Shown piece by piece: positions 41,267 through 50,352 of a stretch of 64,000 nucleotides of DNA. A model generated the notes under the pieces. It searched no databases, was not told where the DNA came from, and saw only the letters and a program-made list of their open reading frames with translations. Position 1 is the first letter of the stretch; each line of letters starts with the position of its first letter. Position numbers and translations under genes: made by a program. The DNA is taken from positions 33,078-97,077 of the forward strand of contig CAZNOG010000015.1 of the NCBI GenBank assembly GCA_964574635.1, given 5' to 3'. This DNA comes from CAZNOG01 sp964574635. Its GTDB lineage: Bacteria; Bacteroidota; Bacteroidia; Flavobacteriales_D; Cryomorphaceae.

Positions 41267-42658
41267 ATGACCCCACTTCGACAACTCGGTGCGCGCATAC
41301 TGTTTACCCTCGTCGCAACCGCCACCCTCACCGCGTCTGCCCTCGCACAGGATCCAACGGGCACGTGGACAGGAAAATTGAACATCCCAGGTGCCTCCCT
41401 GGATCTCACCTTTCATATCGAATCCGGTGATTCGGGCTTTTCCGGAAGCATGGACATCCTGCAACAGGGGCTTGCCGATTACCCACTTACCTCCGTGTTC
41501 TTTCAAGACTCGCTGTTGCACATCACCTTGGCCGACTTCGGCATAGAGTACAAAGGAAGGTTTGCGGCGGCGGACAGCATCTCCGGCGACTTCCGCCAAT
41601 CGGGATTCCACACCAAGCTCTCCCTGGTGAGAGGTGAAATCATATTGTCCCGTCCCCAAGAGCCCAAACCGCCCTTCCCCTACCGATCTACGGAAGTCGA
41701 ATTTGAAAATCCCGACGCCGGCATCACCCTCAGCGGCACCCTCACCACGCCCCGAGAAGATCAGCCTTGCCCGCTGGTGATCATCATTTCGGGCAGCGGG
41801 CCCCAAGATCGGGACGGACTCGTATTCGGGCACAAGCCTTACCTCGTTTTGGGCGACCACCTCACCCGCAACGGAATCGCGGTATTCCGATTCGACGAAC
41901 GCGGCGTCGGAAAGTCGGGCGGTACCTTCGAAACCGCGACCGTGGAAGATCACATCTCCGATGTAGACGCGGCTTTGCGCCACCTTGGCGAAACCTATCC
42001 AAAGAAATTTTCGAGCATCGGCTTGATCGGCCACAGCTTGGGCGGCATCGTCGCTTCCGAAATGGCAGCCGAGCGCGATGACATCGACATGCTCATCCTC
42101 CTCGCTTCTCCCGGCGTCGACGGAATCACCCTCATGCTTCAGCAAAAGGAGGACATCGAACGCGGCATGGGTGTGGGTGATTTGCAGATCGCCATCGGTC
42201 AGAACCAATTCCGGGGTGCCTACGAGTTGATTGCGAGCCATTCCGGCGATACGGAGTCACTGCGCGATTCCCTCCAAAACTATTTCCTGTCCGTTTGGGG
42301 TCCGGCCGTGCCCGAGCAGCAACGCACCCAAATGGTCGATCAGGTGATGATCCCCGAATTGATCGACATTCTGCGTTCCGAACCAGCCCTCTACCTGCAA
42401 AAAGTTTCCTGTCCCGTGCTGGCCATCACAGGGTCGAAAGACGTACAAGTCGCCTCCGAGCCAAATTTATCCGCCATCCGCGACGCTCTGGAGTCAGGTG
42501 GAAATCAGAACGCTACAATCATTGAACTGCCGGACTTGAACCACATTTTCCAGGAGTCCGAAACAGGCATGCCCTCCGAGTATGCCGAAATTCCCCAAAC
42601 CATGTCGCCAAAAGCTTTAGAGGCCATCAGTGCGTGGATCAAGGAATTGGACAATTAA
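41267..42658 (+). CDS. Exported alpha/beta hydrolase
   Basis: A 463-residue protein. Signal peptide ending at ALAQ, then a 100-residue beta-rich N-terminal domain (GTWTGKLNIPGASLDLTFHIE), and an alpha/beta hydrolase: oxyanion ISGSGPQDRDG, nucleophile elbow GHSLGG (Ser about 270), acid in TGSKDVQV and His in LNHIFQ. The two-domain layout is that of Bacteroidota exported peptidase/esterase-like hydrolases annotated as S9 or BAAT-type; substrate unknown. ATG at 41267 gives the signal peptide. Confidence 0.88.
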   Translation: MTPLRQLGARILFTLVATATLTASALAQDPTGTWTGKLNIPGASLDLTFHIESGDSGFSGSMDILQQGLADYPLTSVFFQDSLLHITLADFGIEYKGRFAAADSISGDFRQSGFHTKLSLVRGEIILSRPQEPKPPFPYRSTEVEFENPDAGITLSGTLTTPREDQPCPLVIIISGSGPQDRDGLVFGHKPYLVLGDHLTRNGIAVFRFDERGVGKSGGTFETATVEDHISDVDAALRHLGETYPKKFSSIGLIGHSLGGIVASEMAAERDDIDMLILLASPGVDGITLMLQQKEDIERGMGVGDLQIAIGQNQFRGAYELIASHSGDTESLRDSLQNYFLSVWGPAVPEQQRTQMVDQVMIPELIDILRSEPALYLQKVSCPVLAITGSKDVQVASEPNLSAIRDALESGGNQNATIIELPDLNHIFQESETGMPSEYAEIPQTMSPKALEAISAWIKELDN

Positions 42659-42716
42659 AAATCGGTTTTTCGTGTCGGTGACAAGATTTTTTGGGGCGCG
42701 CCCTTGCCTCTAATCG

Positions 42717-42744
42717 GCGCATCCACTCATGCGGGTGGATGCGC
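42717..42744. terminator. Hairpin between convergent genes
   Basis: Perfect ten-pair stem GCGCATCCAC/GTGGATGCGC with an eight-base loop in the 272-base gap between the hydrolase and the subtilase. A GGGCGCGCCC palindrome lies just before it. No T tail. Confidence 0.5.
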
Positions 42745-42930
42745 TTCGGAAATGCGTTCCCCTCTCGATCCAAGGTCGGGTCGGTTTCCGGGCTTTATCT
42801 CCCCCAACGCCGGCAGCGGCACGAAGGCCCGGCCCGAGCTTCTAAAGTCGCTGAGCCATGCCATCGTGCCGCAATGCCTGCGATGGCGGAGGATATCGCC
42901 CTCCAACCTCGCGCAAAATTTCCTATTGCA

Positions 42931-44658
42931 TCAGTATTTCACGAACCGAACCGTGGCCTCTCCCCTTTCGGTTTCCAGTTGGAAGAAGTAAATGCCCGCG
43001 TTCAGTTGGCTCACGTCTATCGTGGGTTTGGCTTCGGCATCCACATTCCCGGTGGATAGAACCCGTCCGCTCGGATCGTAAATGCGGTACACGCCCCTTT
43101 CGGAATTTATTCGGTCGAGAAGAATGCGGTCCACCGCCGGATTGGGGTAAATCCTCAATGCCACTTCACCGTCTACCCTCGATGTACCGACGTTGAAGTT
43201 ATACGCCGCATTCAATGCGGCAGTCGCGTTGATCATGCCGTATCCGAAAACAGGATCCCAGCCGGGATCACCGAAATCAGTCGCCGTCGCGGCCATAATG
43301 TTGCGGATGTCGATGTTGCTCAAGTCCATATTCACGTGTTTCATCAACCCCGCGAGGCCCGCCACGTGAGGTGAAGCCATGCTCGTTCCCTCCATGGCTT
43401 CGTAGAGGTTCATCGGCACGGTAGACAACACCCCGAAATTGGTGCTCATGTCTCCGCCCGGCGCCACGAGTTCTTGTTCGTTTCCATATTGCGAATAGCT
43501 CGTGAGGTATAAATTGCTCCCATTGGTGCCGATCGATCCCACCGCCACCGTAGAGAGGTACGCCGCGGGATAAGAAATCATTCCCTGCCCGTTGTTGCCA
43601 CTCGCCACAATGGGCAATTTCCCGTTGTTCCAAGCGTAGTTGCACGCCATTTCGATAGAGGCGTTCGGCGATTCGCTTCCCAGACTCATGTTGATGACGG
43701 TGATCCGACTAATGGCGGCGATGTCGTAGAGGGCGTCGTAAATTCCAACGTCGCTCATCGTACCATCGGGATTTCCCACTTTGGCGAAGTACACCGTATC
43801 GGAAACCATTCCGGCCACGCCCACGCCGTTGTTCGTTTTTGCCGCTACAGTGCCGGTAACGTGCGTGCCGTGCTTGTGAGTCGACGGATCATCGGGATAG
43901 ATGTCGAAGTCATTCTGCGCATAATCCCAACCGTACCAAACGATGTCGAACAGATCTTCGTGAAACCAGTCGCATGCATCGTCGATCACGGAAACCACGT
44001 TCCAAGAATTGCCTCCCAACGCGAAATCCCAAGCGGTTTGAAAACCCGTGGCGTACGGTCCCCATTGGTATTGGTAAAGAGGATCATTGGGCGTGAAATA
44101 AGTGGTGAAGATGGGTGCGGGCTCGACGACTTCGATTCCCGAAACGTTCTGCGCGGCGCGAGCCATGTCGACAACCTCAGCCGGCGTGAGGCCGGGCACG
44201 CTGAATATGCGAAGATCACCCCGACCGGGACCGGTGGATTCTCTCACCACTTCCGAAAGTCCTTGGGCAAGGAGAAAATCGGCGATGTCATTCCGATCGA
44301 AGGAAAAGCCCTCCTCGAGCCTCACCCAAATGCGTTCGGGATTCACGCCTCGCCAATATTGCTCGTTCGCCTCGTTCTCAATGGCATACCAACGTATGGG
44401 AGTATCTATGCGATCGAAGTGCGGTATGGGTGTACCGCTGACGGAACCTCCGAAACTGAAGTCGGTGTCCCTCGCTTTTTCGGGAAGTTCGCCGATTACC
44501 GTGGAAGGAGAAGTCGCTTGTGCACCCGACGGTTTTCTATTGGGGATGGCATCTTGGGCCGTTGCCGAAAGGACCACCGGAAGACTAATTCCCAAAATGA
44601 GGGCCCTTCTCACCAGGCTCTTGGAGGAGAAGAGAAAGTTTTGGTTGATGTTTTTCAT
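42931..44658 (-). CDS. Subtilisin-like serine protease (S8) with T9SS sorting domain
   Basis: A 575-residue secreted protease. Signal peptide to about residue 34 (LSATAQ), a propeptide of about 170 residues, then the S8 domain: Asp in VVSVIDDACDW (226/227), His266 in HGTHVTGT, oxyanion Asn355 in VASGNNG and Ser426 in GTSMASPHVAG. The last 75 residues, from LRIYPNPAVDRILLD to VRFVKY, are a type A T9SS sorting domain. Start at ATG 44658; an earlier in-frame codon at 44709 lacks a proper signal sequence. It acts outside the cell. Confidence 0.93.
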   Translation of the reverse strand: MKNINQNFLFSSKSLVRRALILGISLPVVLSATAQDAIPNRKPSGAQATSPSTVIGELPEKARDTDFSFGGSVSGTPIPHFDRIDTPIRWYAIENEANEQYWRGVNPERIWVRLEEGFSFDRNDIADFLLAQGLSEVVRESTGPGRGDLRIFSVPGLTPAEVVDMARAAQNVSGIEVVEPAPIFTTYFTPNDPLYQYQWGPYATGFQTAWDFALGGNSWNVVSVIDDACDWFHEDLFDIVWYGWDYAQNDFDIYPDDPSTHKHGTHVTGTVAAKTNNGVGVAGMVSDTVYFAKVGNPDGTMSDVGIYDALYDIAAISRITVINMSLGSESPNASIEMACNYAWNNGKLPIVASGNNGQGMISYPAAYLSTVAVGSIGTNGSNLYLTSYSQYGNEQELVAPGGDMSTNFGVLSTVPMNLYEAMEGTSMASPHVAGLAGLMKHVNMDLSNIDIRNIMAATATDFGDPGWDPVFGYGMINATAALNAAYNFNVGTSRVDGEVALRIYPNPAVDRILLDRINSERGVYRIYDPSGRVLSTGNVDAEAKPTIDVSQLNAGIYFFQLETERGEATVRFVKY

Positions 44659-44753
44659 GGAATGGAATGATTGGTTTATTCCATAATCGACTTTCGGGGC
44701 AAAGGTCAACTCCCCCGGCGACCTCGCCGCAACACAACCAACACAAATGAGTT

Positions 44754-44773
44754 ACACCCACAAAAACAAAAAA
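44754..44773 (-). repeat. Dispersed motif copy
   Basis: Plus strand ACACCCACAAAAACAAAAAA, 33 bases downstream of the FKBP gene on the minus strand. Confidence 0.5.
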
Positions 44774-44805
44774 AAGGAACCCCTTTCGTCCGTCGCTTTG
44801 CACGT

Positions 44806-45621
44806 TTATCGCGCCACTTCCTCTACGCTGACGTAATACACCACCGTGGAATACGGAGGCAGGATGCGGCCGATCTTGCTCCCGTCGCCGAACGCCAATC
44901 GAGAGGGAATGATGACTCGCGCCCGAGAACCCCGATGCAGCGCGGCCAAAGCGACCTCCAACCCCCGGATGACCTGACCTTCGTTTCCGTACACGAACTC
45001 CAAGGGCCCGGCCGCCTGCCGTGAATCGTCGAACACGGTGCCGTCGGGCAGCGCACCCAAGTAGGAAATGACGACCCCTTTTCCCTTCGTGACGGGCCGA
45101 GACGTGTCGCCCGGGGCGAGCACCCGCAGATAAACCTCGTTGAATTCGCGGTAATGCAGGCGGACGGAATCCGTGCGGATCAAGGAATCGAGATACAGCC
45201 ATTCGGCGGTTTTGGCGTCGGCGAGTTCACGGGCGCTGCGCATGCGGTCGATGGCCAAGCGGTAAATGACGGTGTCGCCGGGTGCGGTGTGGGGGTATAG
45301 AAAATCGGGAGTGGTTCTCACGATTTCCAAGCTGTCGCCCAACTTTTTGGTTTTCAGCCACCACCAAAGCGAGTCGGCGGAGGCAGTAAAGCCCGTGTCG
45401 AAATACTGCGCGAGGGTATCGCCGCGAGTGGACAGAACTACGGCGTCCATGTATATGATTTCGGCAGAATCGAGCCCTCCGCCCCGATCGCGGTAGGCCA
45501 AAAGTTTCCACCTCATGCCCTCGGGTCCGCGGTCGTACTCGACCGACGAACCACAGGAAGGCAGCAGCGCCGAGAGGCTAGCGCAGATCCACCAAATGCA
45601 AATCGTAGAAAATCGCGGCAT
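44806..45621 (-). CDS. FKBP-type peptidyl-prolyl isomerase lipoprotein
   Basis: A 271-residue protein. Lipobox LPSC (Cys23), a 150-residue N-terminal helical/beta region of unclear role, and a C-terminal FKBP domain: KGKGVVISYLGALPDGTVFDDSR, GQVIRGLEVALAALHRGSRARVIIPSRLAFGDG, PPYSTVVYYVSVEEV. It overlaps the start of the next FKBP gene upstream by 44 bases, so the pair is coupled. Probably assists folding of exported proteins in the periplasm. Confidence 0.88.
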   Translation of the reverse strand: MPRFSTICIWWICASLSALLPSCGSSVEYDRGPEGMRWKLLAYRDRGGGLDSAEIIYMDAVVLSTRGDTLAQYFDTGFTASADSLWWWLKTKKLGDSLEIVRTTPDFLYPHTAPGDTVIYRLAIDRMRSARELADAKTAEWLYLDSLIRTDSVRLHYREFNEVYLRVLAPGDTSRPVTKGKGVVISYLGALPDGTVFDDSRQAAGPLEFVYGNEGQVIRGLEVALAALHRGSRARVIIPSRLAFGDGSKIGRILPPYSTVVYYVSVEEVAR

Positions 45622-46105
45622 TGGGCGGTACTTGATTATTCAGGCCCGTCAATCCGTACGCCAAATGCGAAGGCAGGATGAAGCGCGCGCTGTCGCCTTG
45701 GGCCAAAAGATCGAGTGCTTCGTGAAGGCCGCTCACTTCGTCGTCGTAGCCGATGCGCACGGACCTGGTTTCACCCGGAGGCGTGGAAGCCACGGGCGTG
45801 CCGTTGAGAAGGAGGGCTTTGAACGTGATTTCGGCCGTCAGACCCATGGCGGCCGAGTCGCCGTGACCGTGGTGGTACACCTGGTACCTGAGGCCGGTAT
45901 TGGTTTTCTCCATCTCCCAATCGGTTTGGGCGAGGAAGGAATCGATGCGGGAAGTTTCCACGTCGAGTTTTCGCTTGTGTGCGTCAAGAAGTTGTTCACG
46001 CGTCATGGGGACGACCTCCTTGTGTCGGGAATTGCGGTTGCAGCCCATCCACAGGACTGCGCAACCGAGCAAAACCAAGCACCACGTCGAGACGTTCTTT
46101 TTCAC
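45578..46105 (-). CDS. FKBP-type lipoprotein, GldI-like
   Basis: A 175-residue lipoprotein (lipobox WMGC, Cys22). After a charged helix (EQLLDAHKRKLDVETSRIDSFL) comes an FKBP fold: TGLRYQVYHHG, GETRSVRIGYDDEVSGLHEALDLLAQGDSARFILPSHLAYGL and PPNAAIFYDLHLVDL. The helix-plus-FKBP plan and its position directly after nrnA match the gliding motility lipoprotein GldI of Flavobacteria. Some PPIase active-site aromatics are missing, so catalysis may be weak. Its ATG overlaps the nrnA stop by four bases. Confidence 0.8.
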   Translation of the reverse strand: MKKNVSTWCLVLLGCAVLWMGCNRNSRHKEVVPMTREQLLDAHKRKLDVETSRIDSFLAQTDWEMEKTNTGLRYQVYHHGHGDSAAMGLTAEITFKALLLNGTPVASTPPGETRSVRIGYDDEVSGLHEALDLLAQGDSARFILPSHLAYGLTGLNNQVPPNAAIFYDLHLVDLR

Positions 46106-47124
46106 GGCGTTTCTGTTTTCAAAGCTGCGTATTCACGGGCTATTTCCTCGAATTTCAGGCAAGATTCCTCCAGTGACAACCGGGAAGTTCCCCCCGACGC
46201 GTTGACGTGACCTCCCCCGTTGAAATAGCGCGATGCGATGACTTGCACGTCGAATTTCCCTTTGCTGCGCAACGAGACCTTCACGGCTCCATCTCTCTCG
46301 TAAAAGAAAGCGGCGAAGGACACTCCGCGAATGCTCAAGGCTTCGTTGACCAAACCTTCGGTGTCGCCTTTTTTGGATTCGTACCGGTTCAGTTCTTCTT
46401 CGGAGAGGGATATGTACGCAGCCGACGTTCCGGGAACCACGACCAACTTTTGGGAAAGTGCGTACCCGATCAGCTTTTGGCGCATGAGCGTGTGGGAGTC
46501 GAAAATTTCGGAATAGACCCTCGTGTGGTCCATGCCGGTTTCGAGCAATTTCGCCGCCATCCTCAACACGTCGGGGGTAACGGATGAAAATCGGAAGGAA
46601 CCGGTGTCGGTGACGATGCCGGTGTACAGGCAGAGCGCGGCCTTTCGGTCTATGGCCTCCTCCGCACCCATGTCGAGGGCCAGACGGCAGATCATTTCGG
46701 AAGTGGAACTCGCGCTGTCGTCGACGTAGTACTCATCCGCGAAAGGCTGGGGAAAACGGTGGTGATCGATCACGATAATTCTATTTCCGGACTGCGTCAC
46801 GAGATCGGCGAAATTACCCAAGCGCGCGGGGGCGTTGAAGTCCAAACAAAAAACGACGTCCGCTTCTTTGACGATGCTCCCCGCCCGTTCGGGCTGTCTT
46901 TCGAAATTAACGACCACTTGATCGTCGGGAAGCCAATGGAGGTTGTCGGGGTATCCGTCGGGTGAAACGACATCGGCGTCGATTCCGAAATGTTTGAGAA
47001 TATGTCGCCAACCCAAAGCCGAGCCAATGGCATCTCCATCCGGTCCGCGGTGCATGGTAATAAGAACGCGGGGTTTCGACTCCAAAAATGCTTTGAGGTT
47101 CTTCGGATCAAGGGGTTTTATCAT
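46102..47124 (-). CDS. nrnA: DHH-DHHA1 phosphoesterase, NrnA-like oligoribonuclease/pAp phosphatase
   Basis: A 340-residue cytoplasmic enzyme. Metal-binding motifs: ITMHRGPDGDAIGSALG (about 22-38), FCLDFNAPARLG and the DHH motif IVIDHHRFP (about 120), TGIVTDTGSFRFSS, and the C-terminal DHHA1 substrate site NGGGHVNASGG. NrnA degrades nanoRNA and dephosphorylates 3'-phosphoadenosine 5'-phosphate. In Flavobacteria this gene commonly precedes gldI, as here. The TATCTTTG box lies only four bases before the ATG. Confidence 0.93.
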   Translation of the reverse strand: MIKPLDPKNLKAFLESKPRVLITMHRGPDGDAIGSALGWRHILKHFGIDADVVSPDGYPDNLHWLPDDQVVVNFERQPERAGSIVKEADVVFCLDFNAPARLGNFADLVTQSGNRIIVIDHHRFPQPFADEYYVDDSASSTSEMICRLALDMGAEEAIDRKAALCLYTGIVTDTGSFRFSSVTPDVLRMAAKLLETGMDHTRVYSEIFDSHTLMRQKLIGYALSQKLVVVPGTSAAYISLSEEELNRYESKKGDTEGLVNEALSIRGVSFAAFFYERDGAVKVSLRSKGKFDVQVIASRYFNGGGHVNASGGTSRLSLEESCLKFEEIAREYAALKTETP

Positions 47125-47128
47125 TCGG

Positions 47129-47136
47129 CAAAGATA
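47129..47136 (-). promoter_or_regulatory. -7 box TATCTTTG of nrnA
   Basis: Exact TAnnTTTG on the minus strand, four bases upstream of the ATG at 47124; leaderless or a slightly later start. Confidence 0.55.
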
Positions 47137-47238
47137 GTGAACCTACGGGATGCGCCTCGACGGGGAACCCACTTGCGCGAAGGAGATTTCTCCGCACCGC
47201 GGTGGGCGGCGGAAGGGCAAAGGGAGCGTTCGCCTCAC

Positions 47239-47838
47239 TCAGTGTTTTTCCTTTCCGTTGTGGTAGTAATTGGTGAGGATGGACTCCATGCGCTTTTCTC
47301 CTTTGGCGACTTTCAGCACCTCATTGGCCGTTTTTCGCGGGAGCAAATGGAGCAGAGGCTGCTCGAGTTCGGGGATCATGGGAAACACGCGGGCGAGTTT
47401 CTTGTCCCAGACCTTGTGGTAGCGCAGGAGGTCGTCGGGATACACCGTTTTTCTCCTGGTACCTTCATCCAATGCGCGAAAGGGACGGGAGATGTTCAGG
47501 TAGCCGTAATCGTCGGTGATTTGTTCGCCGGGATGGATGTCGCGGATGGCCACTTCAAAATCATAGGCGGTGGTGAGGCAATTGGAGTTGAAACTGTGGT
47601 TGACGAACCGTCCGTGGTCCCAGCACAGCACCAAATTGCCCGCGCTGTTGCAGAAAGAATACGTGTCGAGTATTTCCCGGTACACGGGATCGAGTTTTTC
47701 CACTTCCCCGGGGGTAAACTCCCGATCGAGTTTGTCCAGCACCCAAGTGATGGTTCCTTTGGGAATGAAATGGGTGGCAACCACGCCGTACCCGATGTCC
47801 TTGTTGATAAAGCGCAGTTCCGTATGGGGATGAATCAT
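47239..47838 (-). CDS. SET-domain protein
   Basis: A 199-residue, stand-alone SET domain. Signature pieces: the N-terminal GYGVVATHFIPKGTI, the NHS motif FVNHSFNSNCLTT (about 79-91) and the GEQITDDYGYLN end (about 103-114), which together form the pseudoknot of SET lysine methyltransferases using S-adenosylmethionine. A 60-residue helical tail follows. A cysteine cluster of the post-SET type is not seen. Bacterial SET proteins have few known targets (histone-like or ribosomal proteins have been proposed). Single gene on this strand. Confidence 0.85.
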   Translation of the reverse strand: MIHPHTELRFINKDIGYGVVATHFIPKGTITWVLDKLDREFTPGEVEKLDPVYREILDTYSFCNSAGNLVLCWDHGRFVNHSFNSNCLTTAYDFEVAIRDIHPGEQITDDYGYLNISRPFRALDEGTRRKTVYPDDLLRYHKVWDKKLARVFPMIPELEQPLLHLLPRKTANEVLKVAKGEKRMESILTNYYHNGKEKH

Positions 47839-48175
47839 CGCATTCTAAGTTTTGGTTAACCGGTTGTGTTCCGGTTGTTGTTTAGGGGGTTTGACGTATA
47901 CGAATATACATGCGTTCCATTGGTTTTGTTTGGGCTGAACTAAAATTTTTACTAATTCGTTGGCCTTCTTTCCGGGCACCGCTCGGCTCGGCTTTCAGAT
48001 CGTATGCCTCCCGCTCTCGAAGGGCGGATATTCCTGGCTATTACGGAAATGGATCGCGTAGGTTTTGTGTGCGCGGCGCCGGTTGGGCGAGGGATGACCG
48101 ATGCGGCCACCGCGCTCCCCCGCTTCGGGGTTCATTCGGTGGCGGAAAAGGGTGTGGAACGGGTGCGCAATCCCG
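47839..48175. other. Gap of 337 bases between the SET gene and dinB
   Basis: AT-richer near 47850-47960 with GGTTAACC and AACCGGTT palindromes next to the SET start; the rest is GC-rich. No gene, tRNA or clear terminator seen. Confidence 0.6.
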
Positions 48176-49396
48176 TCATTGTCTGCGGTTGGGCAACAAG
48201 GCGGGGGGCTCCCCATTGAAGGGATTCACCCTCCCGATGGATCGGGCTTCGATACCCGCTGCGCGAATAACGGCCCGGTCGCCATGGCGAATCCGCATCT
48301 TGTCCATGGCTTGGTAAAGGTTGATCATGTGTTCGCTGTCTTCAAAGAGGTTGATTTGTTGGGCGCCTTCCACGAGGTGGCTGAAGCGCACCCCGATAAG
48401 GCGGATGAGCACCCGGCGTTTGAAGAGTTTGTCGAACAAATCCTTGACGTGGGGAATAATGAGGTGATCGGCGGAAGTATACGGAATGCGCACCTGCATG
48501 GTGCGGGTATCGAAGTCGCTGTAACGCACTTTCACGGCCACGCAGGCGGTGAGTTTGTTTCCTCGCCGCAGCTGGAACGCGAGGTTTTCGGCCATGGCGA
48601 TGAGGATGCTCCGCAGCTTATGCACGTCCACCGTATCGCGGTCGAAGGTGCGTTCGGTGGAGATGCTCTTCCTCTCGCTGTAGGGCTCCACGGGCGAATG
48701 GTCGATGCCGTTGGCCTTTTGCCAAATGGCGGCTCCGGGTTTTCCCAGAACCTTCTCCGGCAATTCGGGGGGCATTTCCTGCAAAGTTCGTATCCGTTTG
48801 ATGCCGAGATTGCACAGGGTCTGGTAGGTTTTCTCGCCCACCATGGGAATTTTACGCACGGACAAGGGCGCGAGAAAGGGCTTCTCCCCTCCCACCGGAA
48901 TGTGGCGTTGGTTGTTGGGTTTGGCTTCTCCCGTGGCGACTTTCGAGACGGTTTTGTTGACAGCCATCCCGAAGGAAATGGGCAAGCCCGTTTCTTTGAT
49001 GATGGTTTGGCGCAATTCGGTGGCCCATTTGAGGCACCCGAAGAATTTATCCATCCCCGTGAGGTCGAGGTAAAACTCGTCGATGGACGACTTTTCAAAA
49101 ATCGGTACCCGCTCCCGTATGATTTCGGTCACCATGCGGGAGTGCTCGGTATAGGTGGCGGAGTTGCCGCGCACCACCACCGCTTCGGGGCACAACTGCC
49201 GCGCCTGTTTCATGGGCATGGCCGAATGGACGCCAAAAGCACGCGCTTCGTAACTGCACGAGGCGACCACCCCCCGATCGCTCACCCCGCCGATCAACAC
49301 GGGGCGCCCCTTCAGGCGGCTGTCAAGCAAGCGCTCCACCGACACGAAAAAAGTGTCGAGATCCATGTGACTGATGGTACGTACGTCTGTATTCAT
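48176..49396 (-). CDS. dinB: DNA polymerase IV (Y family)
   Basis: A 406-residue translesion polymerase. SHMDLDTFFVSVERLLD holds the first metal Asp and the steric-gate region, SCSYEARAFGV the nucleotide-binding Tyr-Arg, KSSIDEFYLDLTG the second acidic pair. The little-finger domain follows, and near the end QQINLFEDS is a sliding-clamp binding motif (QxxLF). It lies 38 bases downstream of a LexA-like repressor gene on the same strand, suggesting damage-controlled expression. Confidence 0.95.
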   Translation of the reverse strand: MNTDVRTISHMDLDTFFVSVERLLDSRLKGRPVLIGGVSDRGVVASCSYEARAFGVHSAMPMKQARQLCPEAVVVRGNSATYTEHSRMVTEIIRERVPIFEKSSIDEFYLDLTGMDKFFGCLKWATELRQTIIKETGLPISFGMAVNKTVSKVATGEAKPNNQRHIPVGGEKPFLAPLSVRKIPMVGEKTYQTLCNLGIKRIRTLQEMPPELPEKVLGKPGAAIWQKANGIDHSPVEPYSERKSISTERTFDRDTVDVHKLRSILIAMAENLAFQLRRGNKLTACVAVKVRYSDFDTRTMQVRIPYTSADHLIIPHVKDLFDKLFKRRVLIRLIGVRFSHLVEGAQQINLFEDSEHMINLYQAMDKMRIRHGDRAVIRAAGIEARSIGRVNPFNGEPPALLPNRRQ

Positions 49397-49434
49397 CCCA
49401 AGAAGTTTCCCTGTTCTGCGTGTGCACTTGCACT

Positions 49435-50223
49435 CTACTTCCGCGGAGAAGAGTCGCGCGTTTGCACGAGTTTCTCCACCCGCTCAATGGCGGCCAACAC
49501 CTCTCCCATGGAGCCCTTTGCGTAGCCCGCAAAAGAATCCAAGTTGAAATTCATCATCCCCCGCGCCTTCCAGACTTCCAAAACCCGCGACTGTTTTATC
49601 CGGTAGGGCTTGTATTCGGCGTTGTCGGAAATCAATTCGTATTCCCGACTTTCCGGGTGGATGCGCACCCGCTTGAAAACGATGCCTTCGTCCCGGGTCA
49701 GAAACACATAGCGCTCGTCGGTTTTCAGAAGGTTCCAGTCCTGCACGTATTCGCATATCACGTACGACCCCGGCGGCACAGGCAGCATGCTGTCGCCGTC
49801 GATCCGGAATACGCGGTAAGTACGGTCGGAGGGCAATTCGGGAAAAGGCAGCGCGAACCGCGGCAAACCACCGATATAATCCACGTCGCCGAAACCGGTC
49901 AAATAACCCGCGGCGGCCTTGACGGGAACCAGCGTCACGTACTCGCCGCTTTCTTCTTTGTCCATGACGATGGGCAACACCCTCAAAGAGCGCCCGGTGG
50001 GGTCCGCGCGGTTTTCGCCGGTAGACAAATCCCGATCCAGCAAGGCGTCGATATCGACCTCGAAAAAATCGGCGAGCAAACGTAGCGTGGAAATGCGCGG
50101 CTCGGCACGGCCTTCCTCATACGCTCCGATCACGGGACGCTTCACCCCGATGCGACCGGCGAGCTCCGCTTGCGTTAAACCCGCCGCCTTGCGCAAATGA
50201 CGAATGTTTTCCTTCAACATCAT
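49435..50223 (-). CDS. XRE/S24 LexA-like self-cleaving repressor
   Basis: A 262-residue repressor. Residues 4-58 are an HTH_3 domain (IRHLRKAAGLTQAELAGRIGVKRPVIGAYEEG). The C-terminal half is an S24 peptidase: candidate cleavage site in VKAAAGYLTG (about 103), nucleophile Ser in FRIDGDSMLPVPPGS (about 148), general-base Lys in GIVFKRVRIH (about 188). It would repress and, after DNA damage, cleave itself. With dinB downstream it forms an SOS-like cassette, which Bacteroidota often have in place of classical LexA. A direct-and-inverted GCATCAT/ATGATGC pair overlaps its start. Confidence 0.9.
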   Translation of the reverse strand: MMLKENIRHLRKAAGLTQAELAGRIGVKRPVIGAYEEGRAEPRISTLRLLADFFEVDIDALLDRDLSTGENRADPTGRSLRVLPIVMDKEESGEYVTLVPVKAAAGYLTGFGDVDYIGGLPRFALPFPELPSDRTYRVFRIDGDSMLPVPPGSYVICEYVQDWNLLKTDERYVFLTRDEGIVFKRVRIHPESREYELISDNAEYKPYRIKQSRVLEVWKARGMMNFNLDSFAGYAKGSMGEVLAAIERVEKLVQTRDSSPRK

Positions 50224-50257
50224 GATGCAAATTTCAGAATGCCAAAATAAGCATCAT
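50218..50257 (-). promoter_or_regulatory. Candidate operator/promoter of the repressor-dinB cassette
   Basis: Inverted repeat ATGATGC (50222-50228) and GCATCAT (50251-50257), 22 bases apart, bracketing the -7-like TATTTTGG (50242-50249, minus strand). A ten-base palindrome CATCATGATG (50218-50227) covers the start codon. Plausible self-regulation site. Confidence 0.45.
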
Positions 50258-50352
50258 TCGCATAATAATTGCAACGCGAAGGTGAAAATTTGAAAAACCG
50301 CGGGACGGAAACACGGGAACTGCCCGTGGTCAACCCTTTGCTGCGCCGGACA

